Source: Synoicihabitans lomoniglobus
Lineage (GTDB): Bacteria > Verrucomicrobiota > Verrucomicrobiia > Opitutales > Opitutaceae
Direction of reading: 5' to 3'
Assembly: GCF_029023725.1 (NCBI RefSeq)
Contig: NZ_CP119075.1
Coordinates: 1,917,501-1,981,500 of the forward strand
DNA: 64,000 nt
A model generated the notes under the pieces. It made no database searches and was not told the DNA's origin. It saw nothing but the letters and a program-made list of their open reading frames with translations. A program made the translations under genes and the position numbers. Positions 50,532 to 58,996 of this stretch are shown here, piece after piece. Position 1 is the stretch's first letter. Each line of letters opens with the position of its first letter.

Positions 50532-52208
50532 ATGACGATCAAGGTCTTGGGAGACACCGCGCTACTCGTAGAGGCACCGCCCCTGGCTGCGCCCGCCGCG
50601 GCGGCGTGGGTGCGACGGGCGACGGCGGCAATTCGGGCCGAGAATTGGCCGGAGGTGGTAGAGGTGGTTCCAGCCCTCACCGGTCTCGCCCTCCATTTTC
50701 GCTCCACCACGGAAAACGCCGAGTTGGATAAACGCGTGCATCAGCACCTCGAGTCCTGTTTCGCCACCGAATCCGCCACGCCGTTACCGGCCGCACGAGA
50801 AGTCGAATTGCCCGTCTGCTACGAAGGCAAATACGGGCCCGACCTGCCGCTGGTGGGCGAGCAAGCGAGACTTAGCCCCACTGCCATGGCGGCCGCGCAC
50901 GCCGCGGGCACCTATACCGTGCAGGCGATCGGTTTCTCGCCGGGGTTTCCGTATCTGATGGGTTTGGATCCGAAATTAGCGTGTCCCCGGCGCGCCACTC
51001 CCCGCACCTCGGTGCCCGCCGGCAGTGTGGGCATCGGTGGCAATCAAACCGGCGTTTATCCTCATGCCTCGCCGGGTGGTTGGAATATCATCGGGCGCAC
51101 GCCGGAACCCTTGTTTGATCCGCGGGCCGACGACCCCTGCCGTCTGCGCGCCGGAGATCAATTGAAGTTCCGGGCCATATCGGCGGTCGAGTTTGAGCGC
51201 CACGCCTCCGCGCTGTCCCGACGAGACGCCGGGGCGGACCCAGCGACCGAGTCACCGGCGGCGATCGAGGTGCTGCTCGCGGGCGTGCAAACCACGGTGC
51301 AGGACCGGGGGCGCCCCGGTTTTCAGTCCCTGGGGGTGACCGAAGGCGGCGCGGTCGATCGACGTGCATTGCGACTGGCCAATGCCTTGGTGGGCAACGC
51401 CCCCGATGCGGCGGTGCTGGAGTGGCCCTTGCGCGGCCCCCAATTGTTTTTTCGCGATCGCCGACTCGTGGCGGTGACCGGTGCGATCGCGGTGGGCGTG
51501 CCGTTCTGCCGCCCCTTTATCGTCGATGCCGGCGAGGTGTTGGACCTTTCCCAGGTGCCTACGGGATGCCGGGGAATCGTAGCCATCAGCGGCGGGGTGG
51601 AGGTGCCGGTGGTGATGGGGTCGCGGTCAACGCATTTGAACGGGCAATTCGGGGGCTTCCGCGGCCGTGCCCTGCGCAAAGGCGACGTCCTCGCGTTAGG
51701 GGCCACCCGCGTCGTGGGCGCCAAACCGGGATGGATGGTCTCGCCCAGTTTGTCGCGTCCCGTGACCGGCGATGTCGCCAAGGTTCGCGTGGTGCGCGGC
51801 CCGGAGGAGGATCTCTTCGATACCCGCAACTGGGAACGTTTGGTCGACGGAACCTACGTTGTGAGTGCCCATTCCGACCGGATGGGCATGCGCTTGGACG
51901 GCCCGCAGGTGCGCGCCCACACCGCGACCGAATTGACTTCCGGACCGGTGGCGGCGGGCACGGTGCAAATGCCGCCGGACGGTCAACCCATCGTGCTGTT
52001 GGCCGATCGCCAATCGCTGGGCGGCTACCCGCGCATCGCGGGCGTCATCACCGTCGACCTTCCCGTCGTGGCGCAAGTGCCGCCCGGCAGCGCTCTGCAA
52101 TTCACGGAAGTCTCCCTGGCGGAAGCGGAGGACCTGCGACTGCAAGAGGAACGCGATTTCAAACGTTTTGAGTCCACCGTGGCCTCTCATTTCGTGCTGC
52201 GATCATGA
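50532..52208 (+). CDS. pxpBC: 5-oxoprolinase subunits B and C fused (PxpB-PxpC, KipI-KipA type)
   Basis: A 558-residue fusion. Residues 1-225 are the KipI/PxpB (allophanate hydrolase subunit 1-like) part with GFSPGFPYLMGLDPKL near 138 and the ASPGGWNIIGRTPEPLFD block near 178; 235-545 are the KipA/PxpC (subunit 2-like) part with TVQDRGRPGFQSLGV near 256, DRRALRLANALVGN near 275 and QSLGGYPRIAGVI near 494. With PxpA they form ATP-dependent 5-oxoprolinase, converting pyroglutamate to glutamate. PxpB and PxpC are usually separate genes. ATG at 50532; the ATGA overlap with pxpA couples translation. Confidence 0.92.
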   Translation: MTIKVLGDTALLVEAPPLAAPAAAAWVRRATAAIRAENWPEVVEVVPALTGLALHFRSTTENAELDKRVHQHLESCFATESATPLPAAREVELPVCYEGKYGPDLPLVGEQARLSPTAMAAAHAAGTYTVQAIGFSPGFPYLMGLDPKLACPRRATPRTSVPAGSVGIGGNQTGVYPHASPGGWNIIGRTPEPLFDPRADDPCRLRAGDQLKFRAISAVEFERHASALSRRDAGADPATESPAAIEVLLAGVQTTVQDRGRPGFQSLGVTEGGAVDRRALRLANALVGNAPDAAVLEWPLRGPQLFFRDRRLVAVTGAIAVGVPFCRPFIVDAGEVLDLSQVPTGCRGIVAISGGVEVPVVMGSRSTHLNGQFGGFRGRALRKGDVLALGATRVVGAKPGWMVSPSLSRPVTGDVAKVRVVRGPEEDLFDTRNWERLVDGTYVVSAHSDRMGMRLDGPQVRAHTATELTSGPVAAGTVQMPPDGQPIVLLADRQSLGGYPRIAGVITVDLPVVAQVPPGSALQFTEVSLAEAEDLRLQEERDFKRFESTVASHFVLRS

Positions 52209-52954
52209 AGTCGGTGGATTTGAACTGCGATGTCGGGGAGGGCGTCGGATTGGAGCCCACGCTGCTACCGTGGGTGAGTTCGGCCAACATCGCCTGCGGC
52301 GCGCACGCGGGGGATACCGCCACGATGGCGGCGACGATAAAATTGGCCCGGGAACTGGACGTGCAGGTGGGCGCGCATCCGGGATTTGCCGATCGCGAGC
52401 ATTTCGGGCGGAGGGAAATTTCGCTCTCCGAATCCGGTATTGAGTATCTTGTTACCAGTCAACTTGAGGCCCTGGCGGCGCAGGGTGAGTTCAGTTATGT
52501 GAAACCTCACGGAGCGCTCTACAATATGGCCGCCCGGGATCGCGCCGTGGCCGATGCCGTGGTCCGGGCGGTGCGGCAGTTCGATGCCGATCTTTGGCTA
52601 TTGGGTCTGGCCGGCAGCTGCTTGATCGCGGCGGGACTGGCGGCGGGTTTATCGGTGGCCCGAGAGGTGTTCGCCGACCGCGGTTATGACGAGGCGGGAC
52701 GCCTGATTACGCGTGGCGAACCGGGCGCGATGATCACCGACGAAGGCGCAGCGGTTACACAGGTTTTAGCCATGGTGAGTGAAGGCCGGGTGCGCAGTCG
52801 GACGGGAACCTGGGTCGACCTGCAGGCCGACTCGGTTTGTTTGCACGGCGACCAGCCCGCCGCGGTGTCCTTTGCGCGGAAATTGAATCGAGCGCTGGCC
52901 GACGCGGGGGTGTCGATTCGACCGTTCACGTCGCGATGGGAGAACACATCATGA
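52205..52954 (+). CDS. pxpA: 5-oxoprolinase subunit A (LamB/YcsF family)
   Basis: A 249-residue TIM-barrel-like protein. VDLNCDVGEGVGLE at the start, SSANIACGAHAGDTATM near 26, VGAHPGFADREHFGRR near 53, VKPHGALYNMAARD near 97 and VFADRGYDEAGRLITRG near 155 are the family signature. It works with the PxpBC fusion to open 5-oxoproline. The ATG overlaps the pxpBC stop and its TGA overlaps the pcp ATG, so all three genes are read as one coupled unit. Confidence 0.95.
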   Translation: MKSVDLNCDVGEGVGLEPTLLPWVSSANIACGAHAGDTATMAATIKLARELDVQVGAHPGFADREHFGRREISLSESGIEYLVTSQLEALAAQGEFSYVKPHGALYNMAARDRAVADAVVRAVRQFDADLWLLGLAGSCLIAAGLAAGLSVAREVFADRGYDEAGRLITRGEPGAMITDEGAAVTQVLAMVSEGRVRSRTGTWVDLQADSVCLHGDQPAAVSFARKLNRALADAGVSIRPFTSRWENTS

Positions 52955-53571
52955 AACGATCCGTTTTGGTCACGGGATTCGAGCCTTTCGGCGGAGCGAA
53001 AACCAATCCGTCAGCGGATTTGGTGGCGGCGCTGCAGGGGCAGACGATTCGCGGGCGAGTGATCGCGTCCGCCACCTTGCCCGTCGAGTTCGGGACGTCG
53101 CGCCGCATGCTGGCGCGGGCGTTGCGCGAGGTGCAACCGGAGTTGGTGATTTGCTTTGGTTTGGCGGGGAATCGGACCGCGTTCTCGCTGGAACGCATCG
53201 CCGTTAATATCGACGACGCCCGGATCCCCGACAATGCCGGTCAGCAGCCGGTGGATACGCCGATTTTGCAGCGCGGCCCGGCGGCGTATTGGTCCACGTT
53301 GCCGGTGAAAGCGATGGCGAAGGCGTTGCGCGATGCCGATATTCCCGCGGAGGTTTCGCAGACTGCGGGCACGTATGTGTGCAACCACGTTTTCTATGGC
53401 TTAATGAGCCTGCTCCGACGACGTCCGGGTGTAAGAGGCGGTTTCATTCACGTGCCGCTCCCGCGTGCCGCGTTCGATTTGCCTCGGATGATTCGGGCCG
53501 CGGAAATCGTCATCGATACCGCACTGCGCACGAAGCGCGACCTCCGGGTGCCGGGTGGGGCGGTATCGTAG
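52951..53571 (+). CDS. pcp: Pyroglutamyl-peptidase I (pyrrolidone-carboxylate peptidase)
   Basis: A 206-residue cysteine peptidase (family C15) that removes N-terminal pyroglutamate from peptides. The triad is visible: Glu81 (FSLERIAVNIDD), Cys144 (GTYVCNHVFY) and His167 (GGFIHVPLP); the N-terminal VLVTGFEPFGGAKTNPS is diagnostic. Its place at the end of the pxp operon gives a logical route: Pcp frees 5-oxoproline, the Pxp complex turns it into glutamate. Upstream in-frame starts lie within pxpA. Confidence 0.96.
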   Translation: MKRSVLVTGFEPFGGAKTNPSADLVAALQGQTIRGRVIASATLPVEFGTSRRMLARALREVQPELVICFGLAGNRTAFSLERIAVNIDDARIPDNAGQQPVDTPILQRGPAAYWSTLPVKAMAKALRDADIPAEVSQTAGTYVCNHVFYGLMSLLRRRPGVRGGFIHVPLPRAAFDLPRMIRAAEIVIDTALRTKRDLRVPGGAVS

Positions 53572-53575
53572 CTGG

Positions 53576-54073
53576 CTATCGTGCAGATGCGACTGCGGTG
53601 GTATTGATCGGTTGGTAAGCCTCGATCACGACACCGAACAAATTGCGGGACGTCACACCTTCGTCGTCATGCGCCCGGTTGTTTAATCCCGCGACGCGCC
53701 AGCCGGTTTTACATTTCGCCACCAGGACGTGGGCGACTGGGCGGCTGTCCGAGTTATAATACACGACCGTTTGACCGCGTTTCAGGTCGTCGAACTTGCT
53801 CGGTGCGATCACCAACACGGTGCCGGGTTGGTAAAGGGGCTGCATGGACTGACCGTTACCGCGCAACGTCGTGCCCTTGACCGCTTTGGCGGCGGCTTCC
53901 GCGACCGACCACACGATGTTCTCCGGTATCAACTTCGGAGCTGGCGTCTCGGCCACGTAGATTCCGCGAACCCACTTTACCGGTTTGACGGATGCGGAGT
54001 GACTCGCGGTGGCGGCAGAAGATGCGAATACCGCGAGAGCGATACAGGTGAAAATCTTCTGCGATAACGACAC
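53576..54073 (-). CDS. Exported S24/S26-like (LexA/signal-peptidase fold) protein
   Basis: A 165-residue protein with a signal peptide (KIFTCIALAVFASSAATASHS). The GNGQSMQPLYQPGTVLVI block near 72 matches the Ser-bearing strand of S24/S26 peptidases (Ser in QSM), and FDDLKRGQTVVYYNSDSRPVAHVLV near 93 the following strands. The usual catalytic Lys region is not evident; PVAHV could place a His as in SipW-type Ser-His peptidases. No membrane anchor after the signal sequence. Function unclear; it may be a processing enzyme or a catalytically inactive relative. Convergent with pcp, 4 nt apart. Confidence 0.65.
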   Translation of the reverse strand: MSLSQKIFTCIALAVFASSAATASHSASVKPVKWVRGIYVAETPAPKLIPENIVWSVAEAAAKAVKGTTLRGNGQSMQPLYQPGTVLVIAPSKFDDLKRGQTVVYYNSDSRPVAHVLVAKCKTGWRVAGLNNRAHDDEGVTSRNLFGVVIEAYQPINTTAVASAR

Positions 54074-54157
54074 GGCAAAAGTTATTCAGCACCGGCGGTG
54101 CCGTGCCCACTTCTAAACCCTAGGGTTCATCTCGGGTGGAGCTTTGGGGGAGATTGC

Positions 54158-55006
54158 CTAGTTGGCTCCGGCCGCAGCGCGTCGATTGCCGCTCCAACGG
54201 ATGATCGCCACGCCCACCATGATGAAAAACAGCGAATAGAACGTGCCCCGCGACAATCCGAGGATCAGGCTGGCATCGGGTTCGCGGAACATCTCCGCGA
54301 CGCTGCGGGCCAGCGCATAGCCGATGAGAAATTCGCCGGTAATGCGACCAGGCGTCACCAAGGCAGCGGTGGTGCGCCAGTAGCGCCACGCCATGTAGCC
54401 AAACAACATCAACCCCTCGAGTCCGGCTTCATAGAGCTGGGAAGGATGGCGGGGGGCGATATCGTTGACCGGGGTTCCGGGCGCGGCGCTAGCCGGGAAA
54501 ATCACCGCCCAGGAGACGGTGGAGACTTTGCCCCAGAGCTCACCGTTGATGAAGTTGGCGATGCGCACCAGGAACAGTCCGGGCGGAGCCGCCGTCACTA
54601 CGGCATCGGTCAAATTCCAAAATGGAATGCGGTGCTTGCGGGCGAACCACCACAAGGCACCCGCGACTCCGGCGAACCCGCCGTGGGAGGCCATCCCGCC
54701 GGTCCACACCTGCACCAATTGCAGCGGATCGCGGAAAAAGACCGCAGGCTCGTAGAGCACGAAATAGCCGAGGCGACCGCCGATCAGCGTGCCGATGATG
54801 AGCGCCGTCATCAAATCGGCCACCGCGCCCGGAGGCATCTGCAGCCGGCGAAGCTTGGCGGCATGATGGATGATCCAGGCGCCGAGGACGAAACCGAGCA
54901 GGTAACCCAATCCGTAGTAACGCAGTCCGATCGTATCCGTGAATTGGATCAGGAACGGACTGAGATCGTGGACCCAGTGCGTGGTTTCGGGGGCGAAGTC
55001 TTCCAT
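54158..55006 (-). CDS. lgt: Prolipoprotein diacylglyceryl transferase
   Basis: A 282-residue inner-membrane enzyme that adds diacylglycerol to the lipobox Cys of prolipoproteins. Seven hydrophobic helices; family signatures are IGLRYYGLGYLLGF near 26, GGRLGYFVLY near 78, VWTGGMASHGGFAGV near 101 (catalytic-region His), VRIANFINGELWGK near 148 and RHPSQLYEAGLEG near 187. Start is ATG 55006; a TTG one codon earlier is possible. It lies downstream of the CNNM/CBS gene on the same strand. Consistent with the several lipoproteins in this window. Confidence 0.95.
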   Translation of the reverse strand: MEDFAPETTHWVHDLSPFLIQFTDTIGLRYYGLGYLLGFVLGAWIIHHAAKLRRLQMPPGAVADLMTALIIGTLIGGRLGYFVLYEPAVFFRDPLQLVQVWTGGMASHGGFAGVAGALWWFARKHRIPFWNLTDAVVTAAPPGLFLVRIANFINGELWGKVSTVSWAVIFPASAAPGTPVNDIAPRHPSQLYEAGLEGLMLFGYMAWRYWRTTAALVTPGRITGEFLIGYALARSVAEMFREPDASLILGLSRGTFYSLFFIMVGVAIIRWSGNRRAAAGAN

Positions 55007-55024
55007 CAATCGGACCGCGAGACG

Positions 55025-56155
55025 TTACTTTTCCGGAGGGGGAAACGGAGCGACTTTTTCCGACGTCGATCCGGCGGCAGGCCCGGGATTGGCCGACGGC
55101 GGAACCATCATGGGAGGAGTCGTGCGTTTGCCGGGCAGCTTGCGCTTGAGGCGAGCCCGGGCGAGTTCCCGCATGTCGACGGCGAGGTCGTCCTTTTCGA
55201 AAATTTCGCGGCCGATAAGATATTCCATGACATCCTCCATCGTGATCACGCCGGCGGTGGAGCCAAATTCATCCACCACCATGAGCAGTTGTTGGTGGGT
55301 CTTGAGAAACTCCTGCAACGCTTGGGCGGCGGTGGCGGTTTCGGGAATGAAATGGATCTCGTGCATATGCCCGCCGATGAGGTCGTTTTCCAAATCGTTG
55401 GCGACGGCCTTGAGCAAATCGCGACGCCGCACCAGGCCGACGACGTCATCGAAGCTGTCGTTGTAAACCGGGATACGCGCGAAGGGGATGTTCGGATACG
55501 CGTCGAAAATCTCCCCCACGGTGGCCGTCCGTTTGATCGCGGTGATCACGGTGCGCGGTGTCATGATTTCGCTGACCCGCACGGCGTCGAGGGACAGGGC
55601 GTTGGTGATGATGCTGGATTCGCTCTTGGTCAGCGATCCGTCCTGGGCGCCACGTTCGGCGAGCAGGATGATTTCCTCGTCGGAATCGGTTTTCTCCGGA
55701 GGGCTGGTGATGACGAGTCGCACGAGCAGATTACACAAATACGTCACCGGTCGCAGCGCATTGCGCATCATTAAGAGCGGATAGACCACGTGCGGTTGCA
55801 GTGTGCGGCGGTAGACCACGCCCAAGTTCTTTGGGATGACCTCCGAGAAGAACAAGATTCCCAAGGTCATCAGCGCCGAGACGATGCCCAACGCGGTTTG
55901 CCCGAACAACTCGATGGCCAGTCCACCAATCGTGATGGAGCCCAGCGTATTGGCGATGGTGTTGAGGGTGAGGATCGTCGAAATCGTCTCTTCGAGTGCA
56001 GACCGCAGTTGCTCGAGGAGGAGGCCGACCTTGGGGCGGGATTTTTTCAGCGACTCCACCTCGGACACGGTCGTGCTCAGAATGAGTGCCTCCATGAGGG
56101 AGCACACAAATGAAATGCCGAGAGTAAGGATGATCGCGAGGGCGAACCAGAACAT
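55025..56155 (-). CDS. CNNM-domain/CBS-pair membrane protein (HlyC/CorC-like)
   Basis: A 376-residue protein with a CNNM (DUF21) transmembrane domain at about 1-150 (FVCSLMEALILSTTVSEVESL, FFSEVIPKNLGVVY), then a CBS pair at about 200-330 (VSEIMTPRTVITAI, FARIPVYNDSFDDVVGLV, LLMVVDEFGSTAGVITMEDVMEYLIG). The usual C-terminal CorC/HlyC domain is missing; instead there is a Pro-rich tail (SANPGPAAGSTSEK). Relatives transport or sense Mg2+ and other divalent cations. It precedes lgt by 18 nt. Divergent from gcvT, 107 bp apart. Confidence 0.88.
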   Translation of the reverse strand: MFWFALAIILTLGISFVCSLMEALILSTTVSEVESLKKSRPKVGLLLEQLRSALEETISTILTLNTIANTLGSITIGGLAIELFGQTALGIVSALMTLGILFFSEVIPKNLGVVYRRTLQPHVVYPLLMMRNALRPVTYLCNLLVRLVITSPPEKTDSDEEIILLAERGAQDGSLTKSESSIITNALSLDAVRVSEIMTPRTVITAIKRTATVGEIFDAYPNIPFARIPVYNDSFDDVVGLVRRRDLLKAVANDLENDLIGGHMHEIHFIPETATAAQALQEFLKTHQQLLMVVDEFGSTAGVITMEDVMEYLIGREIFEKDDLAVDMRELARARLKRKLPGKRTTPPMMVPPSANPGPAAGSTSEKVAPFPPPEK

Positions 56156-56262
56156 GAGTTGGGTCAGATTAGCGGGATGCCGGCAGGGGAAGACGATGCA
56201 AAAATCGTGGCTGGCTGCACCACAGACTTGCCGGAGGGTCGGCGAACGACCTTGGTGATCGC

Positions 56263-57366
56263 ATGTCTGAATTGCAGCGCACGCCGCTCCACGCCTTTCA
56301 CGTCGCCCATGCCGGACGCATGGTTGACTTCGCCGGTTGGGATATGCCGGTGCAGTATAAGAGCATCATCGAAGAGCACAAAGCCGTGCGCACCACGGCG
56401 GGGTTGTTTGATGTGAGCCACATGGGCGAAGTCGACGTGTCCGGCCCGGGAGCGCTGGCGTTTCTCAACCGACTCGTGACGAACGATGTCAGCAAGCTTT
56501 ACCCGGGTCGCGTGCTCTATTCGCCCATGTGTCAGCCCGATGGCGGGGCAGTTGACGACCTGCTTGTCTACCACCGGGGAGAAGAGGATTATTTGGTCGT
56601 CATCAATGCGAGCAACATTGCCAAGGACCTGGCCTGGATGCGCCAACAAGCCGAGGGATTTGACGTCACGATCACCGATCGTTCCGACGACTATGCTTTA
56701 ATCGCGGTGCAAGGCCCCCGGGCCGAAACGATTTTGCAAAGCCTGACGGGAGCGAAACTCGGTATCCTGCGCTACTATCACTTTCTCGAAGGCACGGTGG
56801 CGGGCGTGCAATGCGTGATCAGTCGCACGGGTTACACCGGCGAAGATGGTTTCGAACTTTACCACGCCGCCGCCGATGCTCCGGCGCTGGCTGAGGCGTT
56901 GATGACGGCGGGCGAGCCCCACGGCCTGCAGTTGGCGGGATTGGGCGCGCGCGACAGTTTGCGACTGGAGGCCGGGTATCCGCTTTACGGTCACGAATTG
57001 GAGCATGATCTCTCGCCCATTGCGGCCGGACTCGGTTGGACGGTGAAATTCAAAAAAGAAGGCGGTTTCACCGGCGATGAAGCACTGGCCGCCGAGAAGT
57101 CCGACCCGTCGCGACGTCGGGTGGTGTTTTTTCGCACCGGCGATCGACGCATTGTCCGGGCCGGGGCCGACGTGCTCAACGCCGCCGGCGAGGTCATCGG
57201 TCGCGTGCTCTCCGGCACCCTGTCACCGCTGCTCGGCGAGGCCATCGGATCCGCGCTCGTGCCCGCCACGGCGGCCGACCAGGAACTGAGCGTGGATATT
57301 CGTGGCACCAAATTCACTTTGCATCTGGTCAAACCACCCTTCGTCGAACTAAAAAAATCTTCATGA
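56263..57366 (+). CDS. gcvT: Glycine cleavage system T protein (aminomethyltransferase)
   Basis: A 367-residue folate-dependent enzyme that takes the aminomethyl group from lipoyl-GcvH and makes methylene-THF and ammonia. [26 protein letters not shown] at the start, [18 protein letters not shown] near 48, [11 protein letters not shown] near 69, [14 protein letters not shown] near 188 and [21 protein letters not shown] near 225 identify it. The ATG overlap with gcvH (ATGA at 57363) couples the pair; gcvP does not follow in this window. No glycine riboswitch consensus seen upstream. Confidence 0.96.
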   Translation: MSELQRTPLHAFHVAHAGRMVDFAGWDMPVQYKSIIEEHKAVRTTAGLFDVSHMGEVDVSGPGALAFLNRLVTNDVSKLYPGRVLYSPMCQPDGGAVDDLLVYHRGEEDYLVVINASNIAKDLAWMRQQAEGFDVTITDRSDDYALIAVQGPRAETILQSLTGAKLGILRYYHFLEGTVAGVQCVISRTGYTGEDGFELYHAAADAPALAEALMTAGEPHGLQLAGLGARDSLRLEAGYPLYGHELEHDLSPIAAGLGWTVKFKKEGGFTGDEALAAEKSDPSRRRVVFFRTGDRRIVRAGADVLNAAGEVIGRVLSGTLSPLLGEAIGSALVPATAADQELSVDIRGTKFTLHLVKPPFVELKKSS

Positions 57367-57746
57367 GCAACACGCCTGCTGATCGTAAATACGCCAAGTC
57401 CCACGAATGGGTTTTCGAAGCCGGTGACGGTGTGGTCGCGGTGGGGATTTCAGACTATGCCCAAGACAGCTTGGGCGACATCACCTACGTGCAATTGCCC
57501 AACGTCGGCGACGCGTTGGCCGTGGGAGAAGTGTTCGGCGTCGTCGAGTCCGTCAAAGCGGCCTCCGACCTTTACGCGCCGGTTTCCGGTGAAGTCGTGG
57601 CCGTGAACGATGCCCTCGATTCCACGCCCGAAAACGTCAACCAGGACCCTTACGGTGAGGGCTGGATCATGAAGCTCAAACTCGCCGACGCCGCCGATCT
57701 TGACGGACTGCTCGACGCCGACGGATACACCGCCGAGAACAGCTGA
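57363..57746 (+). CDS. gcvH: Glycine cleavage system H protein
   Basis: A 127-residue lipoyl-carrier protein. Lys65 in the [10 protein letters not shown] motif is the lipoylation site; [10 protein letters not shown] at the start and [10 protein letters not shown] near 98 are standard. It shuttles the aminomethyl intermediate between GcvP, GcvT and Lpd. Followed by a probable terminator and then an unrelated efflux operon, so gcvP must lie elsewhere or be lost. Confidence 0.97.
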   Translation: MSNTPADRKYAKSHEWVFEAGDGVVAVGISDYAQDSLGDITYVQLPNVGDALAVGEVFGVVESVKAASDLYAPVSGEVVAVNDALDSTPENVNQDPYGEGWIMKLKLADAADLDGLLDADGYTAENS

Positions 57747-57779
57747 AAACTCAGCGTTTAACCGTCGGGCACGAATCTT

Positions 57780-57807
57780 AACGTAAATCGTTCGGACGGT
57801 TTGCGTT
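57780..57807 (+). terminator. Probable terminator after gcvH
   Basis: A 12-bp stem with two wobble pairs (57780-57791 with 57796-57807, TCGG loop) begins 33 nt after the gcvH stop. Only a short T run follows (to 57808), so it is a weaker intrinsic-type terminator or mRNA-stabilising hairpin before the efflux operon. Confidence 0.6.
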
Positions 57808-57839
57808 TAGCGTCGGTTTAAAGCTTCCTCCTTCGAATT

Positions 57840-58970
57840 ATGGGGCCCCTTCACGCACGAGCACTCACCACCATCTTCGGCGCGGCTCTGCTGCTTGGGT
57901 CCGGTTGCGCCAAGGATGACGCGAAGGCCCCCCTGACCGGTGCCGGCGCGGGGCGCGCCGATGCCCGCCAAGCGCAAGTCGTGGAGGTTGTGGAGCTTTC
58001 CCGGCGGGACCTCGCCGAGACGCTGAGTCTGGTGGGTTCGCTCGCCGCCAATGAATCCGCTCAGATGCGCACCGAAATCGGCGGCATCGTGCGTGGCATC
58101 TACTTCGACGAGGGCCAGGAAGTGAAGTCCGGGGACTTGTTGCTCAAGATCGACGACGCCGAGTTGCGGGCTCAAGCCGCCCAAGTCGAGGCCCGCTACA
58201 ATCTCGCCCAGCTCAATGTGACGCGGAGCGAAAATCTCAGTCAGTCCCGCACCATCCCGCAGTCGGAGGTAGATCGGGCCCGGTCCGAATTCTCCGCGGC
58301 CGAGGCGGAGCGGTCGCTGATTCGGCTGCGTTTGGAAAAGACAGAGATTCGCGCCCCGTTCGACGGTGTCGTGGGCTCACGCGATATTTCCCCGGGCGAC
58401 TACGTGACGCCCACCACGGTGATCACGACGATCAATGATCTGAGCCGTCTGAAAATCACCTTTGAAGTGCCCGAGCGTTTTCTCACCAAGGTGCGCCCCG
58501 GCACGTCCGTGCGCGTGACCACCCGGGCGACGACGGCCAACGAGGCCGACCAAGTCCTCGACGGCGAAGTATATTTCGTCAGTTCGACGATTGATCGCGC
58601 CGTGCGGGCGTCCGAAGTGAAAGCCTTGCTCCAACACACCGCCCCGGGACTGCGGCCGGGCATGTTTGCGAACATCGCTCTCATTCTGGAACGCAAACCC
58701 AATGTGCTGACCGTGCCGGAAGGCGCGATTCTCACCAATGCCAGTGGCATTCAGATTATCACGGTCGACGAAAGTGGTGATGCTCCGGTCGCGGCCTTCG
58801 TCACTGTCAAAACCGGCCTTCGCACCAGCGGTTTGGTCGAGATCATGCCGCAAGGTGCCACGCTGGCCGAAGGCACCAAAGTCGTCGCCTCCGGCGTCGG
58901 CGCATTGATTTTGTTTCCCGGTGCCCCGCTTGATCCGCGTCCCATCCGGGCGGCCTTTGGCGGCAACTAA
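57840..58970 (+). CDS. RND efflux periplasmic adaptor (membrane fusion) lipoprotein
   Basis: A 376-residue AcrA/HlyD-family subunit. Lipoprotein signal with lipobox LLLGSGC (Cys23). Lipoyl halves around 60-100 (VGSLAANESAQMRTEIGG, GIYFDEGQEVKSGDLLLKID) and 160-190 (IRAPFDGVVGSRDISPGDYVT) flank a short alpha-hairpin with coiled-coil character; beta-barrel and membrane-proximal domains follow (LKITFEVPERF, LRPGMFANIALI). It connects the RND pump 26 nt downstream with an outer-membrane channel, not encoded here. Confidence 0.94.
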   Translation: MGPLHARALTTIFGAALLLGSGCAKDDAKAPLTGAGAGRADARQAQVVEVVELSRRDLAETLSLVGSLAANESAQMRTEIGGIVRGIYFDEGQEVKSGDLLLKIDDAELRAQAAQVEARYNLAQLNVTRSENLSQSRTIPQSEVDRARSEFSAAEAERSLIRLRLEKTEIRAPFDGVVGSRDISPGDYVTPTTVITTINDLSRLKITFEVPERFLTKVRPGTSVRVTTRATTANEADQVLDGEVYFVSSTIDRAVRASEVKALLQHTAPGLRPGMFANIALILERKPNVLTVPEGAILTNASGIQIITVDESGDAPVAAFVTVKTGLRTSGLVEIMPQGATLAEGTKVVASGVGALILFPGAPLDPRPIRAAFGGN

Positions 58971-58996
58971 TTTCCGCAACCCAGCGCTACCCCGCC

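Noticed and set aside
56156..56262. Glycine riboswitch before gcvT
   Set aside because: No recognisable glycine-aptamer core sequences in this 107-bp region; only unspecific GC-rich pairing.
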